A stretch of DNA of 49,900 bases, from IMG/VR virus record IMGVR_UViG_3300022924_000003, positions 1-49,900 of that record; one strand, written 5' to 3'. Shown here piece by piece: positions 42,438 to 48,558 of the stretch. The position numbers and the translations under genes are program-made. Origin of the DNA: a virus. Each line of letters begins with the position of its first letter. Positions within the stretch are counted from its first letter, which is position 1. The notes under the pieces were generated by a model. That model did not search any database and was not told the DNA's origin. It saw only the letters and a program-made list of their open reading frames with translations.

Positions 42438-42992
42438 CTAGTTTTGAAAAGGGTTTTGCCCGAGATAGAAGTTGAATGTCGGAGTAGGAGATTCTTGAGT
42501 TGCTGACCCAGGCCCCTTCACCCCTTTAACACTTCGACTTCTTTTCTGTTTTTCCATTTGGAGCTGCTCTGCTCCTGTGCGCTCGTATTTACCTGCAGCA
42601 TTTACAGGAGTTTCAAAATTCCCTACTGAAGGATCGTATGAGTTTGCTGGAGTTACCGCTTGCTGATTTTGGATATTGTTTGGGATTCCTGCCGCTGTAC
42701 CTAATTGCGCCACTCCTGCTTGAGGAATCGCACCAGGTTGAGCTGCTGCGGCCATAGGGATATTTCCTACCTGTGCAGCTGCTGCCATTGGAGGCTGCCC
42801 AACTTGCGCCGGTGCAGTCTGAGGAGGTGTTCCTGGCCTAGCGGCTTGAGCTGCAGGAGGGTTTCCCATAGCAGAAGGCTGAACTGCAGGAGGTTGCCCT
42901 ACTGTTCCAGATCTTACCGTAGGAATTGACCCAGGCATGATTTCAGCTTTATTAGCTTTTGAAGGAGTTACCTTACGCGTTTTCTTTGCCAT
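42438..42992 (-). CDS. 184-aa Pro/Ala/Gln repeat protein between portal and terminase
   Basis: Lys-rich start (MAKKTRKVTPSKANK), eight imperfect 11-aa repeats at residues 19-106, then a basic segment (QMEKQKRSRSVKGVKGPG) and the ending PTFNFYLGQNPFQN. It is unlike any family I recognise. Low complexity means it is probably extended. ATG at 42992 with AGAGGTTA. Position between the portal and large-terminase genes suggests a head or connector accessory (inference). Confidence 0.65.
   Translation of the reverse strand: MAKKTRKVTPSKANKAEIMPGSIPTVRSGTVGQPPAVQPSAMGNPPAAQAARPGTPPQTAPAQVGQPPMAAAAQVGNIPMAAAAQPGAIPQAGVAQLGTAAGIPNNIQNQQAVTPANSYDPSVGNFETPVNAAGKYERTGAEQLQMEKQKRSRSVKGVKGPGSATQESPTPTFNFYLGQNPFQN
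42675..42938 (-). repeat. eight 33-nt (11-aa) tandem repeats
   Basis: The protein repeat pattern is x-x-G-x-x-P-x-A-x-A-x: copies include QVGQPPMAAAA, QVGNIPMAAAA, QPGAIPQAGVA, RPGTPPQTAPA and AMGNPPAAQAA. Copies differ more at DNA level than at protein level, so the array is old or selected. Repeat number might vary between relatives. Confidence 0.75.
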
Positions 42993-43004
42993 TATATTAA
43001 CCTC

Positions 43005-43334
43005 TTAAAATGTTCCGGAAGTAGAGCTACCACTATTACTTTGACCTAAACCTTGAGAAGTGTCCACACCTTGATTTGTGTTTCTTCCCCTTCCAGCTTC
43101 GGTAGAGATGACTGAATCTGCCTGGATCCTAGCGGATAAGCTGTTTAAAGCGGCATCGTATCGAGCTTTCTCAATGGCGTCCGCTTGATCCTTCTGTGCG
43201 TTCTTCTGCATACGCATTTGAGAGTTGTTCTGTTGCGCCATAGCTAGAGACATGCCCCCAGTAAACGGAGCTAAAGCTGCGCCCACAAGCCAGTTCTGAT
43301 CTTCTTCGCCTAATGTGATATCTAGAATTCCCAT
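43005..43334 (-). CDS. 109-aa hypothetical protein
   Basis: ATG at 43334, 4 nt after the terminase stop. Residues 10-40 contain a short Gly/Ala-rich hydrophobic stretch (LVGAALAPFTGGMSLAMAQQ) that resembles gp14-type or connector N-termini; then Gln/Asn/Lys-rich helix; then a Ser/Gly/Asn tail. It might be a virion accessory. No family assigned. Confidence 0.55.
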   Translation of the reverse strand: MGILDITLGEEDQNWLVGAALAPFTGGMSLAMAQQNNSQMRMQKNAQKDQADAIEKARYDAALNSLSARIQADSVISTEAGRGRNTNQGVDTSQGLGQSNSGSSTSGTF

Positions 43335-43338
43335 AATG

Positions 43339-45030
43339 CTACGCCTTATAGTTTGAGTGCATCATCCCGTAGTAATCATCTACGTCATTATCTTCAGCAT
43401 AATATTTATTTTTGCTGCCTGCAATTAATCTTTTGGCCAGCTCATCCATCTCAGGAGGGGCAGCGTTTCCATGGATAGAATTAAAATCGTCTGGATCCAT
43501 AAAAGTTTGCGCTAAAGCATCCGCCCTGTCGGGAGATCTACCAATGCGCTTTCTGATATCTTCTTTTGATTCTAATTTAAACTGGGTTCCCGCGAAGAAA
43601 AGTTTTGGCGCTAGAAGTTCTTTTTTAAGCTGCTCGTCTTTTGGAAGGGCCCCTCCGTCCCTTACCCAGTCTCGCATCCTTACCCACATCTGAGTACGAA
43701 TGTTATTATATTTCTGAGGCTCTACTGATTTTTTATTATATACAACTGGCACTACGTCGGTACTTCCTTCAGTCTTTAAGAAATCGATAACTGATGAACC
43801 ATACCCTCCAGTAGCGTCGACGTATATCCTGTTTACTCCTGTACTGCCTTTCTCAAAGAGTACTCTTCCTGCAACCTGTGCCCCATCTTGCTCTGATGAA
43901 ATCAGCGTATAAGGGAAAGCTTTAAGGCCCTGACGTCTGAATAGAATAGTCGAATCGGCGCCACCTCTGGCAACATCTACTCCTAGACGCTGTTGTTTGA
44001 CATTGTAAGCTTTCGGATCCATTACTCTATCCATCGCCTCATCAATCTCACGCTCTGAAAGTAGCATTTCAGTAGTTGAATCTGGATACTCTCCAAAAAC
44101 GTTAATCTTTGTATAGATGTGATCGCGCCCATAAAGAGCAATTACCGACCTTGCCCATTCCTTAGATACTCGCTTCGCGCGGTTATCCGCATCAGGGTCG
44201 GAAGTAATGTTCATGATCTTCCATTTCTGGTGCTCTAAAGTTCCTTTGAAGGCACGATAGATAATTCCAGAAGGTCGCTCTGGATTGGCCACAACCATGA
44301 TTCGCGCACGTTTTGGAATCTTTACTTTCTTCGGATCCGCATCAGCATTGGCGAGGGCCGCATCTGCGGTCGTGAATAGAGAGTCTGGCATCATACCTGC
44401 CTCATCAATTAAGAACCCTACGTTATCGGCGTGAAGCCCTGCTAGCGCTGATTGCATGTCCGACTCATTCGCCTGCTTAGGGAATGACCTGGCAGAGATG
44501 AAAGCAATACCCTCTTTACCGTATACGTGAATCTTAGAAGAATCCCCTGAGATAGTTTGCATTAAAACTTTTGAACGTGATCGCCACTTTAAAAGCTCTG
44601 ACCATAAGTTATCTCGAAGGTGATCTTGGGTAATTGATAAAGCTGCGAGTTTTGTCTCAAAGTACATTGTGAGAAAGTGAAGCCCTACCCAGCTAAGGCC
44701 CGCAGTTTTACCTGGCCCTTTACTCGCCACAACTCCCACACGTTCGTAATCCATATAGTTTTGAAGGAACTCTTCCTGCCAAATATCTGGAGTAACGTCA
44801 AAGTGATCCTGGACAAATATCAAAGGACGCTCACGCCATAGCTTTATGATTGCTGCCGGCTGAAGGTCCATAGGTTTATCGAGGTACCTTAAAACACTTG
44901 GAGTCGTATCGGGGGTAAATATTTTCTTCTCTGGAGGAGTCCAAATCTTTTTAGGTTGAGGATTAAATTCCGCAAACGCTTGGATTGGTTCTGGCTGATT
45001 AAACCCTAGAAGATCATCTAAAGAGCTCAT
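43339..45030 (-). CDS. terL: terminase large subunit, 563 aa
   Basis: ATPase domain: Walker A ASKGPGKT at 102-109, Walker B FLIDE at 206-210 and the coupling motif VVANPERPSG near 246-255. RNase H-like nuclease domain: GVDVARGGADS with Asp352, YVDATGGYG near 405, and SPDRADALA near 506-514. The enzyme pumps DNA through the portal and cuts concatemers. Start at 45030 overlaps the small subunit (ATGA). Confidence 0.96.
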   Translation of the reverse strand: MSSLDDLLGFNQPEPIQAFAEFNPQPKKIWTPPEKKIFTPDTTPSVLRYLDKPMDLQPAAIIKLWRERPLIFVQDHFDVTPDIWQEEFLQNYMDYERVGVVASKGPGKTAGLSWVGLHFLTMYFETKLAALSITQDHLRDNLWSELLKWRSRSKVLMQTISGDSSKIHVYGKEGIAFISARSFPKQANESDMQSALAGLHADNVGFLIDEAGMMPDSLFTTADAALANADADPKKVKIPKRARIMVVANPERPSGIIYRAFKGTLEHQKWKIMNITSDPDADNRAKRVSKEWARSVIALYGRDHIYTKINVFGEYPDSTTEMLLSEREIDEAMDRVMDPKAYNVKQQRLGVDVARGGADSTILFRRQGLKAFPYTLISSEQDGAQVAGRVLFEKGSTGVNRIYVDATGGYGSSVIDFLKTEGSTDVVPVVYNKKSVEPQKYNNIRTQMWVRMRDWVRDGGALPKDEQLKKELLAPKLFFAGTQFKLESKEDIRKRIGRSPDRADALAQTFMDPDDFNSIHGNAAPPEMDELAKRLIAGSKNKYYAEDNDVDDYYGMMHSNYKA

Positions 45031-45623
45031 ACTAAACCTTCTAGTTCATCAGAAATTACAGCGTTTTCTTTTTTCTTTTGGTCCCTTAAAACTATGTACT
45101 GGGCCTCAATGGTTTCCACTGACTCTCTGACGTTGTAAGATTCTAAAATTAAATCTGACACTGAAATATTATGGTTGATATCAATCTTCTGAACGAAATC
45201 CCCTCCCGCCTTACCGAGAAGTTCAAGAGATTTGAGTCGTTCTGAAATTGAAATTTTTACATCTATGGGGTTTCCAAAAGTGTCCACTTCTTCCTTGGCG
45301 TAGGGGTCAATGCCTCTTGCTAGGGCGGATAACATTTCCAGGCGCTCGTTCTTATTCATTACGGCCATATTAACGGCAGCATCCGTATCCGCTCTAGTTC
45401 TAAGCGCGTGCTGAATCTTTGGCTGCGCCAATAGGGACTTACATTTATGGCGTAAGTATTCATCTGTACCAAGCCAACCGGCGACTCTCATAGAGTATAC
45501 CGCTTCTCCATTAAAGCACGCTATGAAGCGCTTCTCTTTAGCAGAGTACCGTTCCTCACTGTTATGTTGAGCGGATGCCTTTACGGGCATGTATGATAAT
45601 AGGTCGTAGTCATCTTCCTGCAT
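45027..45623 (-). CDS. terminase small subunit, 198 aa, with -EGLV tail
   Basis: Immediately upstream of and overlapping terL. Features: YSAKEKRFIACFNGEAVYSM with AGWLGTDEYLRHKC near 48-61, then LLAQPKIQHALRTRA, the pattern of terminase small subunits (KEKRFI..Y....a..AG......L...P.v...i...). The following helix-rich region fits the oligomerisation domain. It recognises the packaging site. ATG at 45623 with AGGAG. Ends LEGLV. Confidence 0.75.
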   Translation of the reverse strand: MQEDDYDLLSYMPVKASAQHNSEERYSAKEKRFIACFNGEAVYSMRVAGWLGTDEYLRHKCKSLLAQPKIQHALRTRADTDAAVNMAVMNKNERLEMLSALARGIDPYAKEEVDTFGNPIDVKISISERLKSLELLGKAGGDFVQKIDINHNISVSDLILESYNVRESVETIEAQYIVLRDQKKKENAVISDELEGLV

Positions 45624-45640
45624 TGGGATCTCCTACTACC

Positions 45641-45668
45641 ATTCTATATTTGAGCTTTGATGAGTCAA
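45641..45668 (-). promoter_or_regulatory. sigma70-type late promoter before the terminase genes
   Basis: On the minus strand TTGACT (45663-45668), 16 bp, TAGAAT (45641-45646): each box differs from consensus by one base. Transcription would start near 45634, about 11 nt before the small-terminase ATG, right in front of its AGGAG site. It would drive the structural genes. Confidence 0.75.
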
Positions 45669-45755
45669 GGTATTTGATTGGAGGCGGCTAACTAGGTTTC
45701 GTATGCTATCTTGGGAGAAAAGTTTTGGAAGGTCCCAGCGCCGCCGTTTAGCAGT

Positions 45756-46082
45756 TTACTTCTTTTTACGTTTAGGGTCAACGAAAATGTTCTTACCTTG
45801 ATTGAAAAAGAAACTGGCAAAGCTTTGAACTATTACCTCTTCCATTTCATTAGGCGCCGTCTGACTTATTCCCGTGATGAAACAAATGGCATGGCCCACT
45901 TCATGAAGGAAGAATCTTTCCTGAGTTGCCCTTGAACACCTTCGATCTAGATAAATCGTCATGGTGCTAGGGTAAAATATTCCTGCCGTTTCATTGTTTG
46001 CAGCAGGGTGATCTGACCAATCCTTTACGAATTGAACTTTAACGTTTTCACCCATGATGCAAATTGATTTTGGTATTTTCAT
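45756..46082 (-). CDS. 108-aa zinc metallopeptidase-like protein (HEVGH)
   Basis: I start at ATG 46082; a longer frame would run over both tRNA genes. HEVGH at 60-64 and Glu82 in the helix EEVIVQSFASFF give the HExxH...E zincin set of the ImmA/IrrE-type or SprT-like small peptidases. ImmA-like peptidases cleave repressors. Here no repressor is adjacent. Basic C-terminus (DPKRKKK). Upstream ribosome site is weak, so the exact start is uncertain. It lies between the tRNAs and the late promoter. Confidence 0.72.
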   Translation of the reverse strand: MKIPKSICIMGENVKVQFVKDWSDHPAANNETAGIFYPSTMTIYLDRRCSRATQERFFLHEVGHAICFITGISQTAPNEMEEVIVQSFASFFFNQGKNIFVDPKRKKK

Positions 46083-46119
46083 TCTTAAATGGTAGGAGGG
46101 AGTTTTGAAATTGTAAAGA

Positions 46120-46196
46120 TGGTTGGTACGGTAGGATTTGAACCTACGTATGACGGAATCAAAATCCGTGAGCTTAAACCACTTGCCGACGTACCA
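46120..46196 (-). tRNA. tRNA-Gln (anticodon UUG), with encoded CCA
   Basis: On the minus strand the acceptor stem TGGTACG/CGTACCA encloses a D-arm with GG, anticodon stem ACGGA/TCCGT with loop TTTTGAT (anticodon TTG), and T-arm GTAGG-TTCAAAT-CCTAC. Discriminator A and CCA are encoded. The first pair U1-A72 is the glutamine identity mark. It decodes CAA and perhaps CAG. Confidence 0.93.
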
Positions 46197-46204
46197 ATTT
46201 AAAA

Positions 46205-46281
46205 TGGTCAGGGAGGTGGGATTTGAACCCACGGCTTCTCGAATCCAAGTCGAGGTGTCTACCAGACTGACTTACCCCCTG
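46205..46281 (-). tRNA. tRNA-Pro (anticodon UGG), with encoded CCA
   Basis: On the minus strand acceptor CAGGGGG/CTCCCTG (one G-U), anticodon stem CTCGA/TCGAG with loop CTTGGAT (anticodon TGG), T-arm GTGGG-TTCAAAT-CCCAC, discriminator A and CCA. The C1-G72 pair fits bacterial proline tRNA. It lies 8 bp from the tRNA-Gln gene. Confidence 0.93.
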
Positions 46282-46294
46282 AGAGTAATAAAGG

Positions 46295-46350
46295 CATCCC
46301 TGCTTCGTTCGCACCATAAATTTTAATTATGGCCAAAGGTCTTAGGGATG
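46295..46350 (-). other. tRNA-like minimal fold upstream of tRNA-Pro
   Basis: On the minus strand a 7-bp outer stem (CATCCCT/AGGGATG) encloses a 6-bp hairpin CCATAA-TTAAAAT-TTATGG with a 7-nt loop, plus two connectors of 11 and 12 nt where D- and T-arms would be. It is co-oriented and 14 bp from tRNA-Pro. It lacks a proper T-arm and CCA, so it is not a normal tRNA. Could be a decayed tRNA or a processing signal. Confidence 0.4.
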
Positions 46351-46472
46351 ACTTGGTTAATTTATAACGTGAAAATTTTAAACGTGAGATTGTGACCCGT
46401 TACTGGATCTGATTAGGCTTGGGCTGGAATTGAAGACTGCGACTTGTATTGTTCATAAACTCTTTTAAAATT

Positions 46473-46518
46473 GTAAAGCTTGAACGAGCACGGATTATTT
46501 TGACCGTCCAAGCTTTAC
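46473..46518 (-). other. 10-bp inverted repeat hairpin with inner stem
   Basis: GTAAAGCTTG (46473-46482) and CAAGCTTTAC (46509-46518) are perfect inverses; inside, ACGG and CCGT form a second stem. On the minus strand it is followed by AATTTTAAAA, so it may be a weak terminator or an RNA stability element before the tRNAs. Confidence 0.5.
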
Positions 46519-46560
46519 GTATAAATCAGCACACTCGAAATGAAACCACACACAACTGTT

Positions 46561-46776
46561 ATTAAAATTCTAAGTGCAGAAATAAATGTTTAAAAACCCC
46601 TACAGTGAAGTCCCGACTAAGAGTGCTACACTGCAGGGATTGTCCGCTTCGACTTGTAAAGGATTTAGTCATTTTATAAACGAAACCTTATGTCCATCTA
46701 GGCACAAATTAAATGCTCACCGGAGTAAGTAAAAATTTGTCGTATTAGGAATCTACCCCTAATTAAAATTCTAAGT
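46561..46776. repeat. 15-bp direct repeat pair
   Basis: ATTAAAATTCTAAGT occurs at 46561-46575 and again at 46762-46776, each followed by a similar GCAGAA-containing stretch. The copies are 201 bp apart and flank the 46598-46638 hairpin. The second copy overlaps the minus promoter candidate. Purpose unknown. Confidence 0.6.
46590..46638 (-). terminator. probable rho-independent terminator, minus strand
   Basis: On the minus strand CCCTGCAGTG, a 21-nt loop, CACTGTAGGG then GTTTTTAAAC. The 10-bp stem has one G-U; on the plus strand it would be an A-C mismatch, so it works for leftward transcripts. It would end RNA started at the candidate promoter 46750-46779. Confidence 0.6.
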
Positions 46777-46779
46777 CAA
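46750..46779 (-). promoter_or_regulatory. candidate minus-strand promoter
   Basis: On the minus strand TTGACT (46774-46779), 18 bp, TAGATT (46750-46755). The -35 box is good, the -10 box is weak. A transcript would start near 46743 and meet the terminator at 46590-46638, giving an RNA of about 150 nt, or read on to the tRNAs. Confidence 0.35.
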
Positions 46780-46900
46780 GCAGAATATTTTTAATTTCTA
46801 AAATTTTTAGCGGAGGCCTTTTTAATGAGAGTCCAAAAATCTATAACTGTGTACTTCCAAAAATGTAAGCCTAGGTAAAATTACAAATTTTTAAAATTTT

Positions 46901-46921
46901 GGAGGGAGTGGGAAAGGGTGG
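46901..46921 (+). other. G-run cluster
   Basis: GG, GGG, GGG, GGG and GG runs are packed within 21 nt (GGAGGGAGTGGGAAAGGGTGG), compatible with a two-layer G-quadruplex. It sits next to the 14-bp palindrome at 46942-46955. Plain composition bias is possible. Confidence 0.4.
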
Positions 46922-47016
46922 ATATTAATTTAACCCCGCCGCCTTTTTAAAAAGGGGGAAAGGGGGTACCCGTGCGGCCCTCTGCCTTTGCTAAATTTTA
47001 AAGCTTGCACGGTTGT

Positions 47017-47521
47017 AAAACTTTTACCTTCGCCATGCACAATGGTGAACATTTAACCTTGCTAACGTTTGACTCTCCAAAGTTTTGAAAATGCTGCCGT
47101 TTGGACTCTCCTATGTACATTCAACCACTTAGCAATACTAAACATTTTACCTTTAGGAATTCAGACGTTCAGAATGGCACCTATTTAACGTTTTAACCTT
47201 GTACCCTTACCATTGGGTAGGGCGAATACTAGCACGCTGAATTGGCAGCGTTTTGAATGTTAGAGGGTTAACGGTTAGCTAGCTTTGAGATGGTTGAATT
47301 GCTAATGGTGGAGAGTTTAATCTTTTGAATGGTTAAATGGTTGACTTTCAAAATTGTAAACTGTCGGAGAGTTAAAGTGGCGAGACTTCCAAACATGTAA
47401 GACTTGCAGCGTTTGGCAACTTCGAAGGTTGAAAGATGATTTGATTGCAAAGTTTGTAGGTCAGTATGGCAAATGTGGAAGTTAGGCTTTCAAAAGGTGC
47501 AACGCTAAAATGGTTGAACTT
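47017..47521. repeat. iteron-like word family with orientation switch
   Basis: Copies of the word AAACATTTTAACCTT or close variants lie at 47017-47030, 47047-47060, 47140-47153 and 47187-47200 on the plus strand. From 47265 on, the complementary forms GGTTAAAT or GGTTGAAY prevail (47292, 47331, 47427, 47512). More plus-oriented copies occur at 47714-47727 and 47729-47745. The switch point is near 47200-47260. Origin iterons or operators of a DNA-binding protein are plausible. Confidence 0.5.
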
Positions 47522-47528
47522 TTGGACG

Positions 47529-47668
47529 GGAAACTCTATTACTATCCCCTGTAAAATCTCTAGAAGTGTCTCTATAGGAAAATTTGAACATTTAAAATGC
47601 TGCTATGCCTCTACCTATTTACTATTTCCATAATATAAAATAATATAGGTAATAGTAATAGAGTTTCC
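47529..47668. repeat. 17-bp inverted repeat around an AT-rich core
   Basis: GGAAACTCTATTACTAT (47529-47545) and ATAGTAATAGAGTTTCC (47652-47668) are exact inverses, 106 bp apart. Between them is very AT-rich sequence (about 47600-47650, with two ATAATAT copies). This resembles an origin with a DNA-unwinding segment, or a cruciform. An attachment or recombination site is an alternative. Confidence 0.65.
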
Positions 47669-47933
47669 GCCAACGCAAACACCCACCAAACTAATACTTA
47701 CTATAACTTACTTAAACATTTAACCTCAAAACCATTTTAAACCTCACACAGTACCATTTTTGCAAGGTTTTTAGTACTAGACGCAATGTCCAAATATTTT
47801 CGAATCTGAGCCAAGGCCCTACCTATAGTCGTTTTTAAAACACACCTATCGCGTCATTTAATTTGTACCCCTGAATATTTTACCTATTTCCACTAAAAAA
47901 TATAAAATACTTCCAATAGTGTAAACTTTCCCA

Positions 47934-47962
47934 TTGACTCTCCGATAACCTCGAAGTATTAT
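47934..47962 (+). promoter_or_regulatory. sigma70-type early promoter
   Basis: TTGACT (47934-47939), 17-bp spacer, TATTAT (47957-47962). Start near 47969, 26 nt before the ATG at 47995, with the GGGAGAAAAG site between. It opens the plus-strand block and fits early host RNA polymerase use. Confidence 0.8.
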
Positions 47963-47994
47963 GCCTTATCAACTTTTCAATGGGAGAAAAGATC

Positions 47995-48543
47995 ATGTCT
48001 AAAAAATGCTTATTATCTGAATGCCTTAAATCCACAATCTCTAAAGATGAAACTCGCCCTGCGCTAATGGGCGTTATCCATTACTCCCCTTTACAGGCGC
48101 TTGTGTCTTGTAATGGCACTAGTCTTACCGTGCTTAAAGATCATTACCGTGAGAGCTTAAAAGACGTCATCATTGATGTGAATGCCTTTGTGCCTATGGA
48201 CGGTCGCGAGTATCCTAGAGTTGAATCAGTGTTTAACCCATCGAGGTTGAAAGAAGCTAATAACTTTAAAACTATGACGGTTCACTTCACTAAGTTCCAC
48301 ACTCGTAAGAGCGCTAAAAAGGCAGAAAATACTCTTACCTTCTTCGTTGATGGAACTATGAGTTTTGACGGCGAGAGCGCTAGCGATCAAGAAATAGCTT
48401 TCCACTTGAACTCAAGCTTTATTAAGCCTCTATGTATTGGCCAGGACTTCAAGGTTTATTATACAAATAGCATGTCACCAGTAGCCTTTGAGATCATTGC
48501 GGATCGTGAGAACTATTTAGTTATTATGCCTATTAAACTTTAA
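47995..48543 (+). CDS. putative mini sliding-clamp (DnaN-like) protein, 182 aa
   Basis: ATG at 47995 is chosen because GGGAGAAAAG lies before it; an ATG at 47980 would place that site inside the gene. Residues 8-48 (CLKSTI, TRPALMGVIHYSPLQALVSC, NGTSLTVL) resemble a beta-clamp domain (L......TRP.L.g....... l.....d...L.....). The protein ends ENYLVIMPIKL, close to the beta-clamp end YVVMPMRL. A full clamp has about 366 residues, so this is half size. If real, it would be a trimeric or other oligomeric processivity ring. First gene of the early block. Confidence 0.45.
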   Translation: MSKKCLLSECLKSTISKDETRPALMGVIHYSPLQALVSCNGTSLTVLKDHYRESLKDVIIDVNAFVPMDGREYPRVESVFNPSRLKEANNFKTMTVHFTKFHTRKSAKKAENTLTFFVDGTMSFDGESASDQEIAFHLNSSFIKPLCIGQDFKVYYTNSMSPVAFEIIADRENYLVIMPIKL

Positions 48544-48558
48544 TTGGGAGAAAAGATC

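Larger units (their letters stand above)
46282..47994. other. 1.7-kb non-coding control region between divergent blocks
   Basis: No convincing gene is seen in 1,713 bases. It holds a tRNA-like fold, two minus-strand hairpins, a candidate minus promoter, AT-rich direct repeats, a G-rich run, an iteron-like word family, a 17-bp inverted repeat around an AT-rich core, and the early promoter. It therefore is the best candidate for the replication origin and the transcription hub. Confidence 0.75.

Noticed and set aside
42675-42938. CRISPR-like array from the 33-nt repeats
   Set aside because: The repeats are contiguous, in frame with a protein, and have no unique spacers.
45711-45935. 74-residue plus-strand frame behind a GGGAGAAAAG site
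   Set aside because: It is antisense to the HEVGH peptidase over most of its length, with no plus-strand neighbour; the site is kept only as an orphan copy of the leader.
46083-46232. Extended N-terminus of the HEVGH peptidase
   Set aside because: It would be translated through the tRNA-Gln gene and into tRNA-Pro; the ATG at 46082 is used instead.
46360-46400. Minus promoter with TATAAA near 46370
   Set aside because: The matching -35 region (TCTCAC) is poor; the 45641-45668 and 46750-46779 sites are better.
46942-46955. CCTTTTTAAAAAGG palindrome as terminator
   Set aside because: The palindrome leaves no loop and the A/T block forms the stem itself, so it is not a convincing terminator; possibly a protein site.
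47268-47450. 60-residue open frame on the minus strand in the control region
   Set aside because: It lies wholly within the repeated word field, its protein is a string of the same words translated (many Thr, Ile, Ser), and it has no ribosome site.
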